Assembly (NCBI GenBank): GCA_035630615.1 | Contig: DASQKI010000065.1 | Coordinates: forward strand, 1-52,883 | Origin: DATFRX01 sp035630615 | Lineage (GTDB): Bacteria; Actinomycetota; Actinomycetes; Propionibacteriales; Nocardioidaceae | Length of the DNA stretch: 52,883 nt | Reading direction: 5' to 3' | Shown here: positions 1 through 8,440 of the stretch, in pieces | Layout of the letters: each line of letters opens with the position of its first letter | Numbering within the stretch: position 1 is the stretch's first letter | The notes under the pieces: generated by a model | The model's database searches: none | Told to the model about the DNA's origin: nothing | Seen by the model: only the letters and a program-made list of their open reading frames with translations | Made by a program: the position numbers and the translations under genes

Positions 1-108
1 ATCCGGCTCTTCACCCGCATGGCCTTCGGGTTCGCGGACCCCCACGCCCTCATCGCACTCGCGATGCTCAACCTCGGCGGCCACCGACCCGCCCTACCCG
101 GCCGATGA
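1..108 (+). CDS. ISL3-type transposase, C-terminal fragment
   Basis: An open frame enters from the left edge and stops at TGA 106-108. Its 35 residues include FTRMAFGFADPHALIALAML, which I recognise as the extreme C-terminus of ISL3-family transposases from actinobacteria. The rest of the gene lies outside the window, so intactness cannot be judged. I could not identify a terminal inverted repeat or target duplication in the following bases. The family call rests on a short but characteristic tail. Confidence 0.7.
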   Translation: MRLFTRMAFGFADPHALIALAMLNLGGHRPALPGR

Positions 109-140
109 CCCACGAATCAGTCAGGAGAGCGGTTTAAACG

Positions 141-175
141 CAAGCCGTGACGGGCCAGGCGCCGGCCACGGCTTG
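141..175. terminator. Stem-loop between transposase tail and ABC permease
   Basis: CAAGCCGTG (141-149) pairs perfectly with CACGGCTTG (167-175), and the loop contains a further GGCC/GGCC pair. There is no T-tract. It lies where rightward transcription of the transposase and leftward transcription of the ABC genes converge, so a bidirectional terminator is plausible. I see nothing else in 176-371. Confidence 0.4.
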
Positions 176-371
176 TCGCCGGATCGTCGCCGACGACGGT
201 CGACGCCCCACGCAGTGTCCTTCGGACGGGGTCTGCTCCTCGTTGTATCAACAGGTCTGTGCTGTTGAGCTAGGCGCGAAGCTCTGCCGCGCTTCGGTCG
301 GTGCGAATTGGGTCGGCCCCTTGGTTAGGGTGGCGGTCACACCAGACCTGAACCGCCTGGATCTGTGGGGA

Positions 372-3311
372 TCAGTCGGCGACACGGACCGCGAGGGCTG
401 GCTTGATGCGAGACGCCCGTCGGGCGGGCCACGCTGTCGCGACTACCGAAGCGAGCAGGGCGGCGCCGACCGTCAGGCCGATCTCGCCCCAGGCGATCGG
501 ATATGAGACGTCGATCGACCCGAAGGCCGGACTGTTCTGGTAGAGCAGCCAGGTCGTGACAATCCCCAGGAGCGTGCCAACCACGATGCCTTCGACGGCG
601 ATGAAGGTGCTTTCGGCAAGGAAGGCGCGCCGCACGGTCCGGGCCCGGAATCCGAGGGCTCGCAGCACTCCGATCGTCCGGCGGCGCTCTCGCACCGCGC
701 GCACCATGACGACGCCGAGCCCGGTGATGCCGACGAAGAGCCCCAGCGCAAGATAGCCCTGCATGAGTTGGAAGAACTGGGTGTTGGCCGCATACGCATT
801 CCGCACCGACTGCTCAATATCAGTGGCGACCACCCCGTTGGTAAGGAACAGGCTCTCCAAGGTCTCAGTGAGGGCGGGGACGTCCACGCCAGATCGGGTC
901 GACAGCAGCACACTCGACAACCTGGCGTCGGAACCGAACGTGGCGCGAACGGCGGCATCGCCCATCAGGACGGGATAGCGGAACTCGCCTCCGCTGATGC
1001 CATAGAACGCCGTCCCGTCGGTCATGACGCCGGCGATGGTGAAGGCAGTGGCAGCACCGGTGCGCGGATTGGTCAGCGTCAGCGGGTCACCGGGTTCTAT
1101 GGCCTTTCCCGGAGGACCGCCCGGCGAGGCATAGAAGGCGTCGACCATGACGTAGGTCGGGTCACGCGTGACGAGACCCCAGGCGGCCGCATCGTCACTC
1201 AGCCCTGGCAGTCGGTCATCCAGCGCGGGGCCGGCGCGAACATGTGCTGGCATACCGACCGCGACAGACGGCACCGGATCATCGGTTCGCCCCAAGGGAT
1301 CGTTGCCGTATGCGGGGGCCGTCACGAGCGGCGCCGCCTCGGCAACCTGGTCGGCGAGCCCGACGTCGGTCAGGGCTTGCCGAAGCTTAGGGACTGGAGT
1401 GTTTGGGTTGTAATCCATTCGCACAGACCAGCCGGCCGACGCATCCTGGACGGACTGGTCCACTCCTGCTCGGATGATCGCAGAGATCTGGGTAAGCAGC
1501 ACGATGACGAGCACGACGAGGCAATACATCGCCAGCGTGACGCCAGTCCGGAACCGTCGAGCAGTCGGATAGGCCACGGCCAATCGCAAGGCGAGGCCTG
1601 ACTCGGACGGCCGGTCGATCCACCGTCGCAACGGTCGCAGCAAGACAACCTGGTGCTGACTCAGCAGGACGACCGCCGCGAACGACAGCATCGTGCCTAA
1701 TACGACATAGGTGGTCGTCGACGACTCGTCGTAGACGTGTGGACTCACGATGTGGGCGACCAAGCCCCAACCGAGGACGGCCAAGGCGACTGCGGTCGTC
1801 ACTGTCGAAGGCCGGAAGGCGAGGCGCAGCAGCGGGATGGCGGACACCGCCGCCAAGGCCGGGAAGAGGTAGGTCCCGGCTCCCTGACTGGACGCATCGA
1901 GGATTGCCGGCCAAGATGCGGCCACAAATGCCGCCGTGAGGATCGCCGAGAGTATCGTGAGCCGCCGTTGCCCGTGGCGCCGTCGGGTCGGCTCGAGGTT
2001 ACGGATCGCCGCGATGATGTTGGTGCGGGCGATCCGCACGCTCGTGAGCGCGACGGCCAAGAACGCGATCAGAAATCCGGCGCAGATCCCGTTGACGAGG
2101 CTGGCCGTACGCACGTCGTAGACGATCGTGAGCTGGTTGTTTTCCGGGTTCCAACCGTTGAGGACGTTGACCGCCAAGATCACGACGACGCGGCCTACAA
2201 GCAGTCCGAGTCCGGCGCCGACGACGGCGGCGATGGCGCCGTACAACGCTCCCTCGATGGTGAACTCCGCGGAGACCCGACGTCGCCGCATTCCGATCGC
2301 TCGCAGAATGCCGAGCTGGCCTTTCCGTTCCTCCGTCAGCATCACGAAGATGTTCACCAGAAGCAGAACGCCGGCGATGATGCTGAAGCTCGCGATGAAC
2401 AGGAACAGCGAGCCGAGGATGGCGCCGGTCTCTCGGGCAGCCTCCAAGACTTCATGCTTCGGAGCGCTGACGACCGCTCCGGAGTCGGCCAGCTCTCCGA
2501 GCTCTTGGTGGATCGCCGCTTCGACCTCGTCGGTCAACTCCTCGCCGCTTTCGACGTCACCGGCGTTGGACACCAGCGTCGTCGTCATCGGCTCGCGGCC
2601 AACCGCTTCGGCGGCGTTGACCAGGGTGCCCTCGGGGAAGAAGGCGTTGCGGTTGATCGCGGCGCCCACCCCCATGCCGGCGAGGCCCTCGGCCGGAACC
2701 ACGTCTACCACGGTGAACTGTTGCGGCTGACCATAGAACGCGAAGCTGATCTCGTCGCCTACGGTGGCATCCAGCGATTCAGCCAGGTTGTCGTTGACGA
2801 CTACCTCGTTTGGCCCAGGCTCTGGGACGTCGAGGCCGGAGCCTTCCGATCCGCCGAACTCTCCTGCGGCATCGAAGTCGAGCTCCCACACCAGCGCTCG
2901 CGGCTCGGTCTGCAGCTGGTCTGCCTCAGGATGAACCGCCGCGGACTGGTCGCCGCGAACGGTCAGTAGCCCATCGACTCTGGGGTCGTCGGCCAGTGGC
3001 GCGAGGCGTTCCGCGGCGGCATACCCGACGGTCAGCGAGCCCGAGCGTACGGTCTCGTCGATCGGTCCGAGCACGTCGTAGGCGGACTGCCGTACCGAGC
3101 GATCCAGCGAGTCGCCGACCACCATGCTCCCCACGATGAGTGCGGTGCCGAGTAGCGATCCGACGACGACCAGGATGGCCTCGGTCGGGCGGCGTCTGAT
3201 CTGGCGCAGGGCCAACCGACGCAGGACGGGACGCCGCACCAACAGGAAGCAGACGAAGCCGAGCGCGATCCCGGTCGCGACGGCCAGCGGAACCATGGCG
3301 GCGGGATACAT
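372..3311 (-). CDS. FtsX/MacB-type ABC transporter permease
   Basis: This 979-residue membrane protein is the permease half of an ABC system of the MacB/LolCE/FtsX type, which moves lipophilic or peptide substrates out of the membrane rather than importing solutes. It has an N-terminal membrane helix, a large extracytoplasmic domain (about residues 60-285), an FtsX helix block containing LGILRAIGMRRRRV, further helices, a second extracytoplasmic domain, and a C-terminal FtsX block containing IGVLRALGFRARTV. The duplicated FtsX module explains the length, roughly double a single-module permease. The ATPase gene lies 3 bp upstream on the same strand, so the two are translated from one mRNA. Substrate unknown. 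A second Met lies five residues downstream of the chosen start. Confidence 0.88.
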   Translation of the reverse strand: MYPAAMVPLAVATGIALGFVCFLLVRRPVLRRLALRQIRRRPTEAILVVVGSLLGTALIVGSMVVGDSLDRSVRQSAYDVLGPIDETVRSGSLTVGYAAAERLAPLADDPRVDGLLTVRGDQSAAVHPEADQLQTEPRALVWELDFDAAGEFGGSEGSGLDVPEPGPNEVVVNDNLAESLDATVGDEISFAFYGQPQQFTVVDVVPAEGLAGMGVGAAINRNAFFPEGTLVNAAEAVGREPMTTTLVSNAGDVESGEELTDEVEAAIHQELGELADSGAVVSAPKHEVLEAARETGAILGSLFLFIASFSIIAGVLLLVNIFVMLTEERKGQLGILRAIGMRRRRVSAEFTIEGALYGAIAAVVGAGLGLLVGRVVVILAVNVLNGWNPENNQLTIVYDVRTASLVNGICAGFLIAFLAVALTSVRIARTNIIAAIRNLEPTRRRHGQRRLTILSAILTAAFVAASWPAILDASSQGAGTYLFPALAAVSAIPLLRLAFRPSTVTTAVALAVLGWGLVAHIVSPHVYDESSTTTYVVLGTMLSFAAVVLLSQHQVVLLRPLRRWIDRPSESGLALRLAVAYPTARRFRTGVTLAMYCLVVLVIVLLTQISAIIRAGVDQSVQDASAGWSVRMDYNPNTPVPKLRQALTDVGLADQVAEAAPLVTAPAYGNDPLGRTDDPVPSVAVGMPAHVRAGPALDDRLPGLSDDAAAWGLVTRDPTYVMVDAFYASPGGPPGKAIEPGDPLTLTNPRTGAATAFTIAGVMTDGTAFYGISGGEFRYPVLMGDAAVRATFGSDARLSSVLLSTRSGVDVPALTETLESLFLTNGVVATDIEQSVRNAYAANTQFFQLMQGYLALGLFVGITGLGVVMVRAVRERRRTIGVLRALGFRARTVRRAFLAESTFIAVEGIVVGTLLGIVTTWLLYQNSPAFGSIDVSYPIAWGEIGLTVGAALLASVVATAWPARRASRIKPALAVRVAD

Positions 3312-3314
3312 GGC

Positions 3315-4112
3315 TCAGCCTCGCTGTCGCCCAGTGGCCGCGGCGGCCGACTGCCCGAGCCTTTCGTCGCTGGAAAGCCGTCCGTCCCGCATGAGGACCA
3401 ACCGCCCAGCGGCGTGGCCGATCGTCAGGTCGTGGGTGACGAGCACGATGGTCTGCCCATGGTCGCGGTTGAGCTCAAGGAGCAGGTCCATCACCTCGGC
3501 CGCCATCGAGCTGTCCAGGTTGCCGGTCGGCTCGTCGGCCCAGACAATCGCAGGCCTGGCCACAAGGGCTCGCGCGATCGTGACCCGCTGCTGCTCGCCG
3601 CCGGACATCTGGTTCGGCAGGTGGTCCGCCCGATGGTTAAGGCCTACCCGGCCAAGCAGCTCGAGCGCGGCCGTTCGAGCAGACTTTGGTGGCGTACCGA
3701 CGAGAAGCAGTGGCAGCTCGACGTTCTCGACCGCGGTGAAGACCGGGATCAGGTTGAACGATTGGAAGACGAAACCCATAGCCCGCGCCCGATGCTCGGT
3801 CCGGTCGGAGTCGCTCATCGCGAAGAGGTCCTGTCCCTCCACGAGGACCCGACCGTCGTCGATGTCGTCGAGACCCGACAGGCAGTTCAGCAGCGTCGTC
3901 TTGCCGGAGCCCGACGGACCCATAACAGCGACCATCTCCCCGGACTGCACCACGAGATCGAGGTCGACCAACGCCGGCACCTCGATGTCGCCGTTCCGAT
4001 AGATCTTGGATACTCGCTCGGCAACCAGGAGCGGCGCCGGCGGTGCCGGCCGAGTCGGCTCGTCCGGTGGTCCCGACCGGTGGACGGACGTACGTCGAAT
4101 CCAACTAATCAT
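3315..4112 (-). CDS. ABC transporter ATP-binding protein (MacB/LolD type)
   Basis: Cytoplasmic ATPase of the exporter whose permease follows 3 bp downstream. Walker A is GPSGSGKTTLL, the signature motif is MSGGEQQR, and Walker B is IVWADEPTGNLD followed by a switch histidine in LVTHD, all in the order of the LolD/MacB class. I place the start at the ATG at 4110-4112 (MISWIRR), which has GAGAGA just upstream. A GTG at 4155-4157 in the same frame would add 15 residues of poor character. From the ATG the protein has 265 residues. The C-terminal tail is Ala/Gly-rich. Confidence 0.9.
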   Translation of the reverse strand: MISWIRRTSVHRSGPPDEPTRPAPPAPLLVAERVSKIYRNGDIEVPALVDLDLVVQSGEMVAVMGPSGSGKTTLLNCLSGLDDIDDGRVLVEGQDLFAMSDSDRTEHRARAMGFVFQSFNLIPVFTAVENVELPLLLVGTPPKSARTAALELLGRVGLNHRADHLPNQMSGGEQQRVTIARALVARPAIVWADEPTGNLDSSMAAEVMDLLLELNRDHGQTIVLVTHDLTIGHAAGRLVLMRDGRLSSDERLGQSAAAATGRQRG

Positions 4113-4241
4113 CGCTATCTCTCTTCGGCGAACTCCACAGGAGGAGGTGGCACTCACAGTTCACGCCACTGACCCGATCGAATGCAGAGACGAAGGGCCC
4201 TCGGCAACCGTCGGTAGTCCTCACAGACGACCCCATGCGCC

Positions 4242-4255
4242 GGGACCTTCAGCAC
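4242..4255 (+). promoter_or_regulatory. Candidate DosR-like box
   Basis: GGGACCTTCAGCAC has one perfect half-site of the dyad GGGACCTTSGNCCC that recurs in this window, with a weak right half. It lies about 60 bp upstream of the USP start at 4316. A related GGGCCCTCGGCAAC lies at 4195-4208. No clear -10 follows at the spacing seen at the stronger sites. Confidence 0.35.
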
Positions 4256-4315
4256 CTCCCGATGGTTCGCCGGCGGGTCACGATCGAGGTAGAGCCCGAT
4301 TACGAGGAGGCCGTG

Positions 4316-5206
4316 ATGTCGTCGTTTCCGGGCCGGCCGGTTGTGGTCGGCGTTGACGGATCAGAACCAGCCTTCACTTCCGTCGCCTGGGCAGCTCGAC
4401 ATGCCAGCCGCGCGGGTTCCGTCCTCCGAATCGTTCACGCCTTCGGATGGCCGCTGGTCCGCGTCCAGTCAGGTTCGAGTCGGTGGACCCGCGGATTACG
4501 AGCCGAGGCGTGGACCTTCGTCGAGGAGGCCCGGACTAGGGCGTACGCAGTAGATCCCGAACTCGAGGTCAGGGTCGCCGTTCCGACGAGCTTCTCGGGA
4601 CCGTTGCTGCTCCGTGAGAGCGCGGCCGCGAGCCTCGTCGTCGTCGGCACCCACGGCCTCGGGGGGTTCTCCGGCTTGGTCATCGGCTCGACCGGCATTG
4701 AGCTCGCGGCCCGAGCAGCGGCGCCGATCGTCGTGGTGCGCGGTCGGCCAGCGGACGAAATCCATCCGACCGCACCGGTCCTCGTGGGCTACGACGGTTC
4801 GCCCGCCAGTGACCTGGCCGTAGCGGCGGGCTTCGACTACGCCACCCTCCACGATCGGTCCGTCTCCCTGCTTCATGTCAGCTCCTTCGGTGGAGGGCCC
4901 GGCCACGTTACGCGACGCATGGTCGATCTGGCGGCGACTTGGCATCGGGTCCACCCTGAGACAGATGTGGACAGCCATGAGGTCAATGGCCATCCTGCAG
5001 GCGGGTTGACCGAGGCGAGCCAAGACGCGGCACTCGTCGTGGTCGGTTCCCGAGGTCGCGGCGGCTTCCGCGGGCTCGCCTTGGGCTCGGTCAGCCAGGC
5101 GCTGCTGCACCACGCCCATTGTCCGGTCATGGTGTTGCCGCCAGCGTTGCTTGTCCAGCGTCGGGACGCCGAGCCGAGCCAGGTCCCGCGGCCGGTCGCA
5201 CGTTAG
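4316..5206 (+). CDS. Tandem universal stress protein
   Basis: A 296-residue cytoplasmic protein with two UspA domains (about 5-145 and 155-285). Both keep the nucleotide-binding pattern G-x2-G-x9-G-S/T: GTHG...GST in the first domain and GSRG...GSV in the second. Each domain opens with the usual VVGVDGS/LVGYDGS strand and loop. ATP-binding tandem USPs of this type are typical members of the mycobacterial dormancy regulon. The chosen ATG at 4316 follows GAGGAGG at 4304-4310. Longer forms lack a comparable ribosome site. The gene converges on the P-type ATPase gene, and their stop codons share bases. Confidence 0.92.
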   Translation: MSSFPGRPVVVGVDGSEPAFTSVAWAARHASRAGSVLRIVHAFGWPLVRVQSGSSRWTRGLRAEAWTFVEEARTRAYAVDPELEVRVAVPTSFSGPLLLRESAAASLVVVGTHGLGGFSGLVIGSTGIELAARAAAPIVVVRGRPADEIHPTAPVLVGYDGSPASDLAVAAGFDYATLHDRSVSLLHVSSFGGGPGHVTRRMVDLAATWHRVHPETDVDSHEVNGHPAGGLTEASQDAALVVVGSRGRGGFRGLALGSVSQALLHHAHCPVMVLPPALLVQRRDAEPSQVPRPVAR

Positions 5207-7773
5207 ACCTCTGTGTTACGGCGGATCCGCTTATGGACGGCATCGGCAGCGAGGAACACCGGCACCGCGACGAACGCGAGCGACCAACCGAGGCTGGTCG
5301 GCCAGTCGCCGTCCAGAAGCGACTGCATGGGCGGCAGCCCGACGAACGCCAGGAGCAGCAGCGATTCAGCGGCTACGGCACCGATGACGAGGGGGTTCCG
5401 GCGCGGATCGAGTGACCACGCGGGCCGGGTCTCGCTGCGGCACGCAAAAGCGTTGGCCATCTGGCAGGTCGCGATCACCGCGAACGTCGTGCCCGATGCC
5501 GCCGCCAGCAGACTCGTGGATGGAGTCTCACCAAGTGTCCAGCCGCCATGAGTCAAGACGACAAGGTACGCCCCCATCGAGAGGACGGCCTCGACCGGGC
5601 CGAGGACGCCGAAGGCACGCCTCAGCAGTCGGCCGTCCACCAACCGGCGAGTTCTGGCCGGGCCGGTCATTGTTTGCGAGTCCGGTGGCTCGGTCCCGAG
5701 AGCGACCGCGGGCAGCATGTCGGTGCCGATGTCGAGGGCAAGCACTTGCAGAACCCCGATCGCGAGCGGCACCGATCCACCCGAGAGCGCCCACACGGCG
5801 AACGGCGACAGCTCGGCCACGTTGTCGGTGAGGTGATAGGTCAGGAAGCGTCGAATGTTTGCGAACGTCGCCCGGCCGAGCTCGACCGCCGCCACGATGG
5901 TCGCGAAGTGATCGTCGAGTAAGACCAGATCGGCCGCCTCCCGGGCGACGTCGCTGCCGGAGCGGCCCATGGCGACACCGACATCGGCCTCCCGCAACGC
6001 AGGGGCGTCGTTGACTCCATCACCGGTCATCGCGACGACATGCCCATGGAGACGCAGGGCCCGCGCGATGCGCAGCTTGTCCCCTGGTGTCACGCGAGCG
6101 ACGACCACGCCGTCTGGCCGGTCAAGCAGACTCGCCAGCGCTTCGTTGTCGGCCGGGAGATCCCGTCCCTCGACCACCAAGCCACCGGAACCGAGGAGCC
6201 CCACTTCTCGGGCCACCGCTTCTGCGGTACCCACGTGGTCGCCAGTTACCATCGCCACTGCGATGCCGGCCGTTCGACATGCCTTCAGCGCCTCGGCCAC
6301 GTCGTCGCGCGGTGGGTCTTCGAGACCGATCAGGCCAAGGAGTTCGAGGTCGCTCTCCTCGGCTCCGTCCTTCGTCGGACCGATGCTGCGGGCCACCGCG
6401 ATCGCCCGGAGGCCGCGGCTGGTCAGGTCGCTCAGGGCGCCGTCCGACCTGCGCCGGATCTCGCTCTGGACGCAGCGGGCGACGACCACTTCCGGAGCAC
6501 CGATGACGTACCCGATTTCGTCGGCCACGACAGTCGAGCGGCGCCGGTCGGGGGTGAAGGGGATGCGGAGACGGATCCGCTCGCCGGACGGCGGTAGGGC
6601 GTCGAGGCGGTGGGCGAGGACGTCGATGGCCACCTCCATGGGATCGCCTTCGGGCTGCCACCGGCCATTGCGTTCGACGGTCCGACCCCGGATACAGCGG
6701 ACGGCACTCGCGGCGGCCTCTCGAGCATCGCGGATCGCTCGGTCCGAGCCATGTGGGGCGCCGGTAGGTGCGTATCCCTCGCCGGTGATCGTGACGGACC
6801 CAGACGGTGTCCACACTTCCACCACCGACATCTCATTGCGGGTCAGGGTGCCCGTCTTGTCAGTGCAGATGAACGTCGTCGCTCCGAGAGTCTCGACCGC
6901 TTCGAGCCGACGTACGAGGGCATGCTGATCGGCCATCCGCTCTGCGGCCCGCGCCAGCGACAGCGTGATGGTAGGCAATAGGCCCTCAGGCACGAGCGCG
7001 ACGGTGACGCCGACCCCGAAGAGGAAAGCGTCGGTCCCGGTCGTGCCAAGACCGAGGGCTGCCAGCGCCAAGGCGGCGCCGACTCCCACCGCCAGGATCG
7101 CGATCGCTCGAACGACACGGTGCAGCTCGACGGCCAGCGGGCTCGCTGGACGATGCGCGGATCGGCTGAGGTCGGCGATGCCCGCGAGCCGGGTCCGGGC
7201 ACCCGTCGCGGTCACGACGGCTTCCGCCGTGCCCTCGACCACGAAAGTGCCAGCGCTGAGCTCACCGCCAGCGTCGGGACGTACAGGCACGCTCTCTCCG
7301 GTGAGCATGGATTCGTCGACGGCGAGGAGATGGGCCGACGAGATCTCCATGTCGGCGCCGACTCGGTCACCCCCGGTCAGTTCGGCGAGATCACCGACAA
7401 CCAGGTCGACCACCTCGATCGTGACGATATGGTCATCGCGTCGGACCTGGGCGCGGGTCGGCAGCAACGACTGCAGCCGCGCGGCGGCCCGATCCGCCCG
7501 ATACTCCTGAAGGAAGGCAAACGTCCCATTCAGCAGGATGACGACGACGATCGCGGCACCGAGCGGCGGCAGTCCAGCGAGAACGGCGAGACCGGCGGCC
7601 GCCCACAGCATGCCGGCGAAGAAATGCGTCATCTGACGCAGCAGCAGTCGCCAAGGCGCGGGATGACGCTCCTTGGGCAAGAGATTGGGGCCGTCCCGAC
7701 TCAATCGCCGCGCAGCCTCGGCGCTGGAGAGTCCGGTGGTGCTGCCGGCCGTCGTCAATCGTCGATCGCTCAC
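5203..7773 (-). CDS. P2-type cation-transporting ATPase, Na/K-like motifs
   Basis: An 856-residue membrane pump energised by ATP through an aspartyl phosphate. In order: N-terminal cation-ATPase domain, M1-M2, actuator domain with TGES near residue 157, M4 with VPEGLLPTITLSLA, phosphorylation motif DKTGTLT (D305), nucleotide domain, hinge TGDGVNDAP near 581-589, then M5-M10. M4 VPEGLLPT and M6 DIGTDMLPAVALGTE resemble Na,K-ATPase-class pumps more than Ca-ATPases, so the ion may be Na+/K+ or another cation. Specificity cannot be assigned by reading. The start is a GTG with no strong ribosome site. Its 3' end overlaps the end of the convergent USP gene. Confidence 0.9.
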   Translation of the reverse strand: MSDRRLTTAGSTTGLSSAEAARRLSRDGPNLLPKERHPAPWRLLLRQMTHFFAGMLWAAAGLAVLAGLPPLGAAIVVVILLNGTFAFLQEYRADRAAARLQSLLPTRAQVRRDDHIVTIEVVDLVVGDLAELTGGDRVGADMEISSAHLLAVDESMLTGESVPVRPDAGGELSAGTFVVEGTAEAVVTATGARTRLAGIADLSRSAHRPASPLAVELHRVVRAIAILAVGVGAALALAALGLGTTGTDAFLFGVGVTVALVPEGLLPTITLSLARAAERMADQHALVRRLEAVETLGATTFICTDKTGTLTRNEMSVVEVWTPSGSVTITGEGYAPTGAPHGSDRAIRDAREAAASAVRCIRGRTVERNGRWQPEGDPMEVAIDVLAHRLDALPPSGERIRLRIPFTPDRRRSTVVADEIGYVIGAPEVVVARCVQSEIRRRSDGALSDLTSRGLRAIAVARSIGPTKDGAEESDLELLGLIGLEDPPRDDVAEALKACRTAGIAVAMVTGDHVGTAEAVAREVGLLGSGGLVVEGRDLPADNEALASLLDRPDGVVVARVTPGDKLRIARALRLHGHVVAMTGDGVNDAPALREADVGVAMGRSGSDVAREAADLVLLDDHFATIVAAVELGRATFANIRRFLTYHLTDNVAELSPFAVWALSGGSVPLAIGVLQVLALDIGTDMLPAVALGTEPPDSQTMTGPARTRRLVDGRLLRRAFGVLGPVEAVLSMGAYLVVLTHGGWTLGETPSTSLLAAASGTTFAVIATCQMANAFACRSETRPAWSLDPRRNPLVIGAVAAESLLLLAFVGLPPMQSLLDGDWPTSLGWSLAFVAVPVFLAADAVHKRIRRNTEV

Positions 7774-7800
7774 TTCATATCCCCACCATCGGCCGCCCCA

Positions 7801-8245
7801 TTAGGCCGAGACGACGTCGCGCCGATCGAAGAACAGGTGGCCGACGAAGGCGAGCGCCGCCCCGGTCGCCACCATCACGGCAGCCGGCGTCGTCGCGAAC
7901 GACTCGGCGGGAACCGCCGCCAGGTGGTGGAACGGCGAGACACTCAGCAGCCAGTCCGGCAGATTCAACCCCGGACCCAGTGCCTCGAGCAACGACACCC
8001 CCGTCGCGGTCACCGAGATGTCCACGGTGAGGCGTGGAACCACGCCGAGAGCGAACAACCCGGCGACGACGGCGGCGGCCGACAGCGGATTGAGCATCGC
8101 AGCCATCGCGTCACCGAATGGGACTCCGACATTGGTCATCAGGGCGCGCCGAACCAGAGGCCAAGCCCACTTGCCGTCCCAACCAGCACGGTCGAGATCG
8201 CGATAAGTACCGGGTGCCCACCGAGCCAGCGCGCCCGTGACACAG
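7801..8245 (-). pseudogene. Remnant of ABC-2 antibiotic-exporter permease
   Basis: Two adjacent frames together read as the C-terminal part of a large ABC-2 permease of the polyketide-exporter (tetronasin) type. The first holds SRARWLGGHPVLIAISTVLV (from about 8235 leftward) and stops at TGA 8139-8141. The second begins at ATG 8139 in a TGATG overlap and continues through MNPLSAAAVVAGLFALGVVP and PFHHLAAVPAESF to end in RRDVVSA, the usual tail. The intact family is about 500 residues. Here only about 145 remain and the N-terminal part is missing, so I call it a frameshifted, truncated relic. Translation of the 112-residue downstream piece from its own ATG is possible. Confidence 0.65.
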
Positions 8246-8379
8246 GACGGCCGATGCTCCGATGACCCCTGTTCCTCCGCAGATCCGCATCATCCTGGTT
8301 CCCCTTTCCCCCGGGTGCCTTGCCGCCGACGCTATGCAACGACCATGCCGTCTGGCACCGGTCTTGCGGTCTGAGGGCC

Positions 8380-8393
8380 GGGACCAACGTCCC
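8380..8393. promoter_or_regulatory. Perfect GGGAC-N4-GTCCC dyad
   Basis: GGGACCAACGTCCC is a 14-bp dyad with both half-sites identical to the published core of the mycobacterial DosR box (GGGAC...GTCCC). It lies between the end of the sulP gene and the permease relic, so the only leftward target is the relic or the short reading frame beginning near 8293. It may be left over from a gene lost in the rearrangement that truncated the permease. Apart from this and the relic, 8246-8440 shows nothing I can name. Confidence 0.5.
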
Positions 8394-8440
8394 CATGGAG
8401 CCGGCCGTCGCCGACGTCGGCTTCCCGAGCTGCCTCGGTC

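Noticed and set aside
1737..2969. 410-residue plus-strand frame inside the ABC permease gene
   Set aside because: Charged low-complexity shadow of the permease codons.
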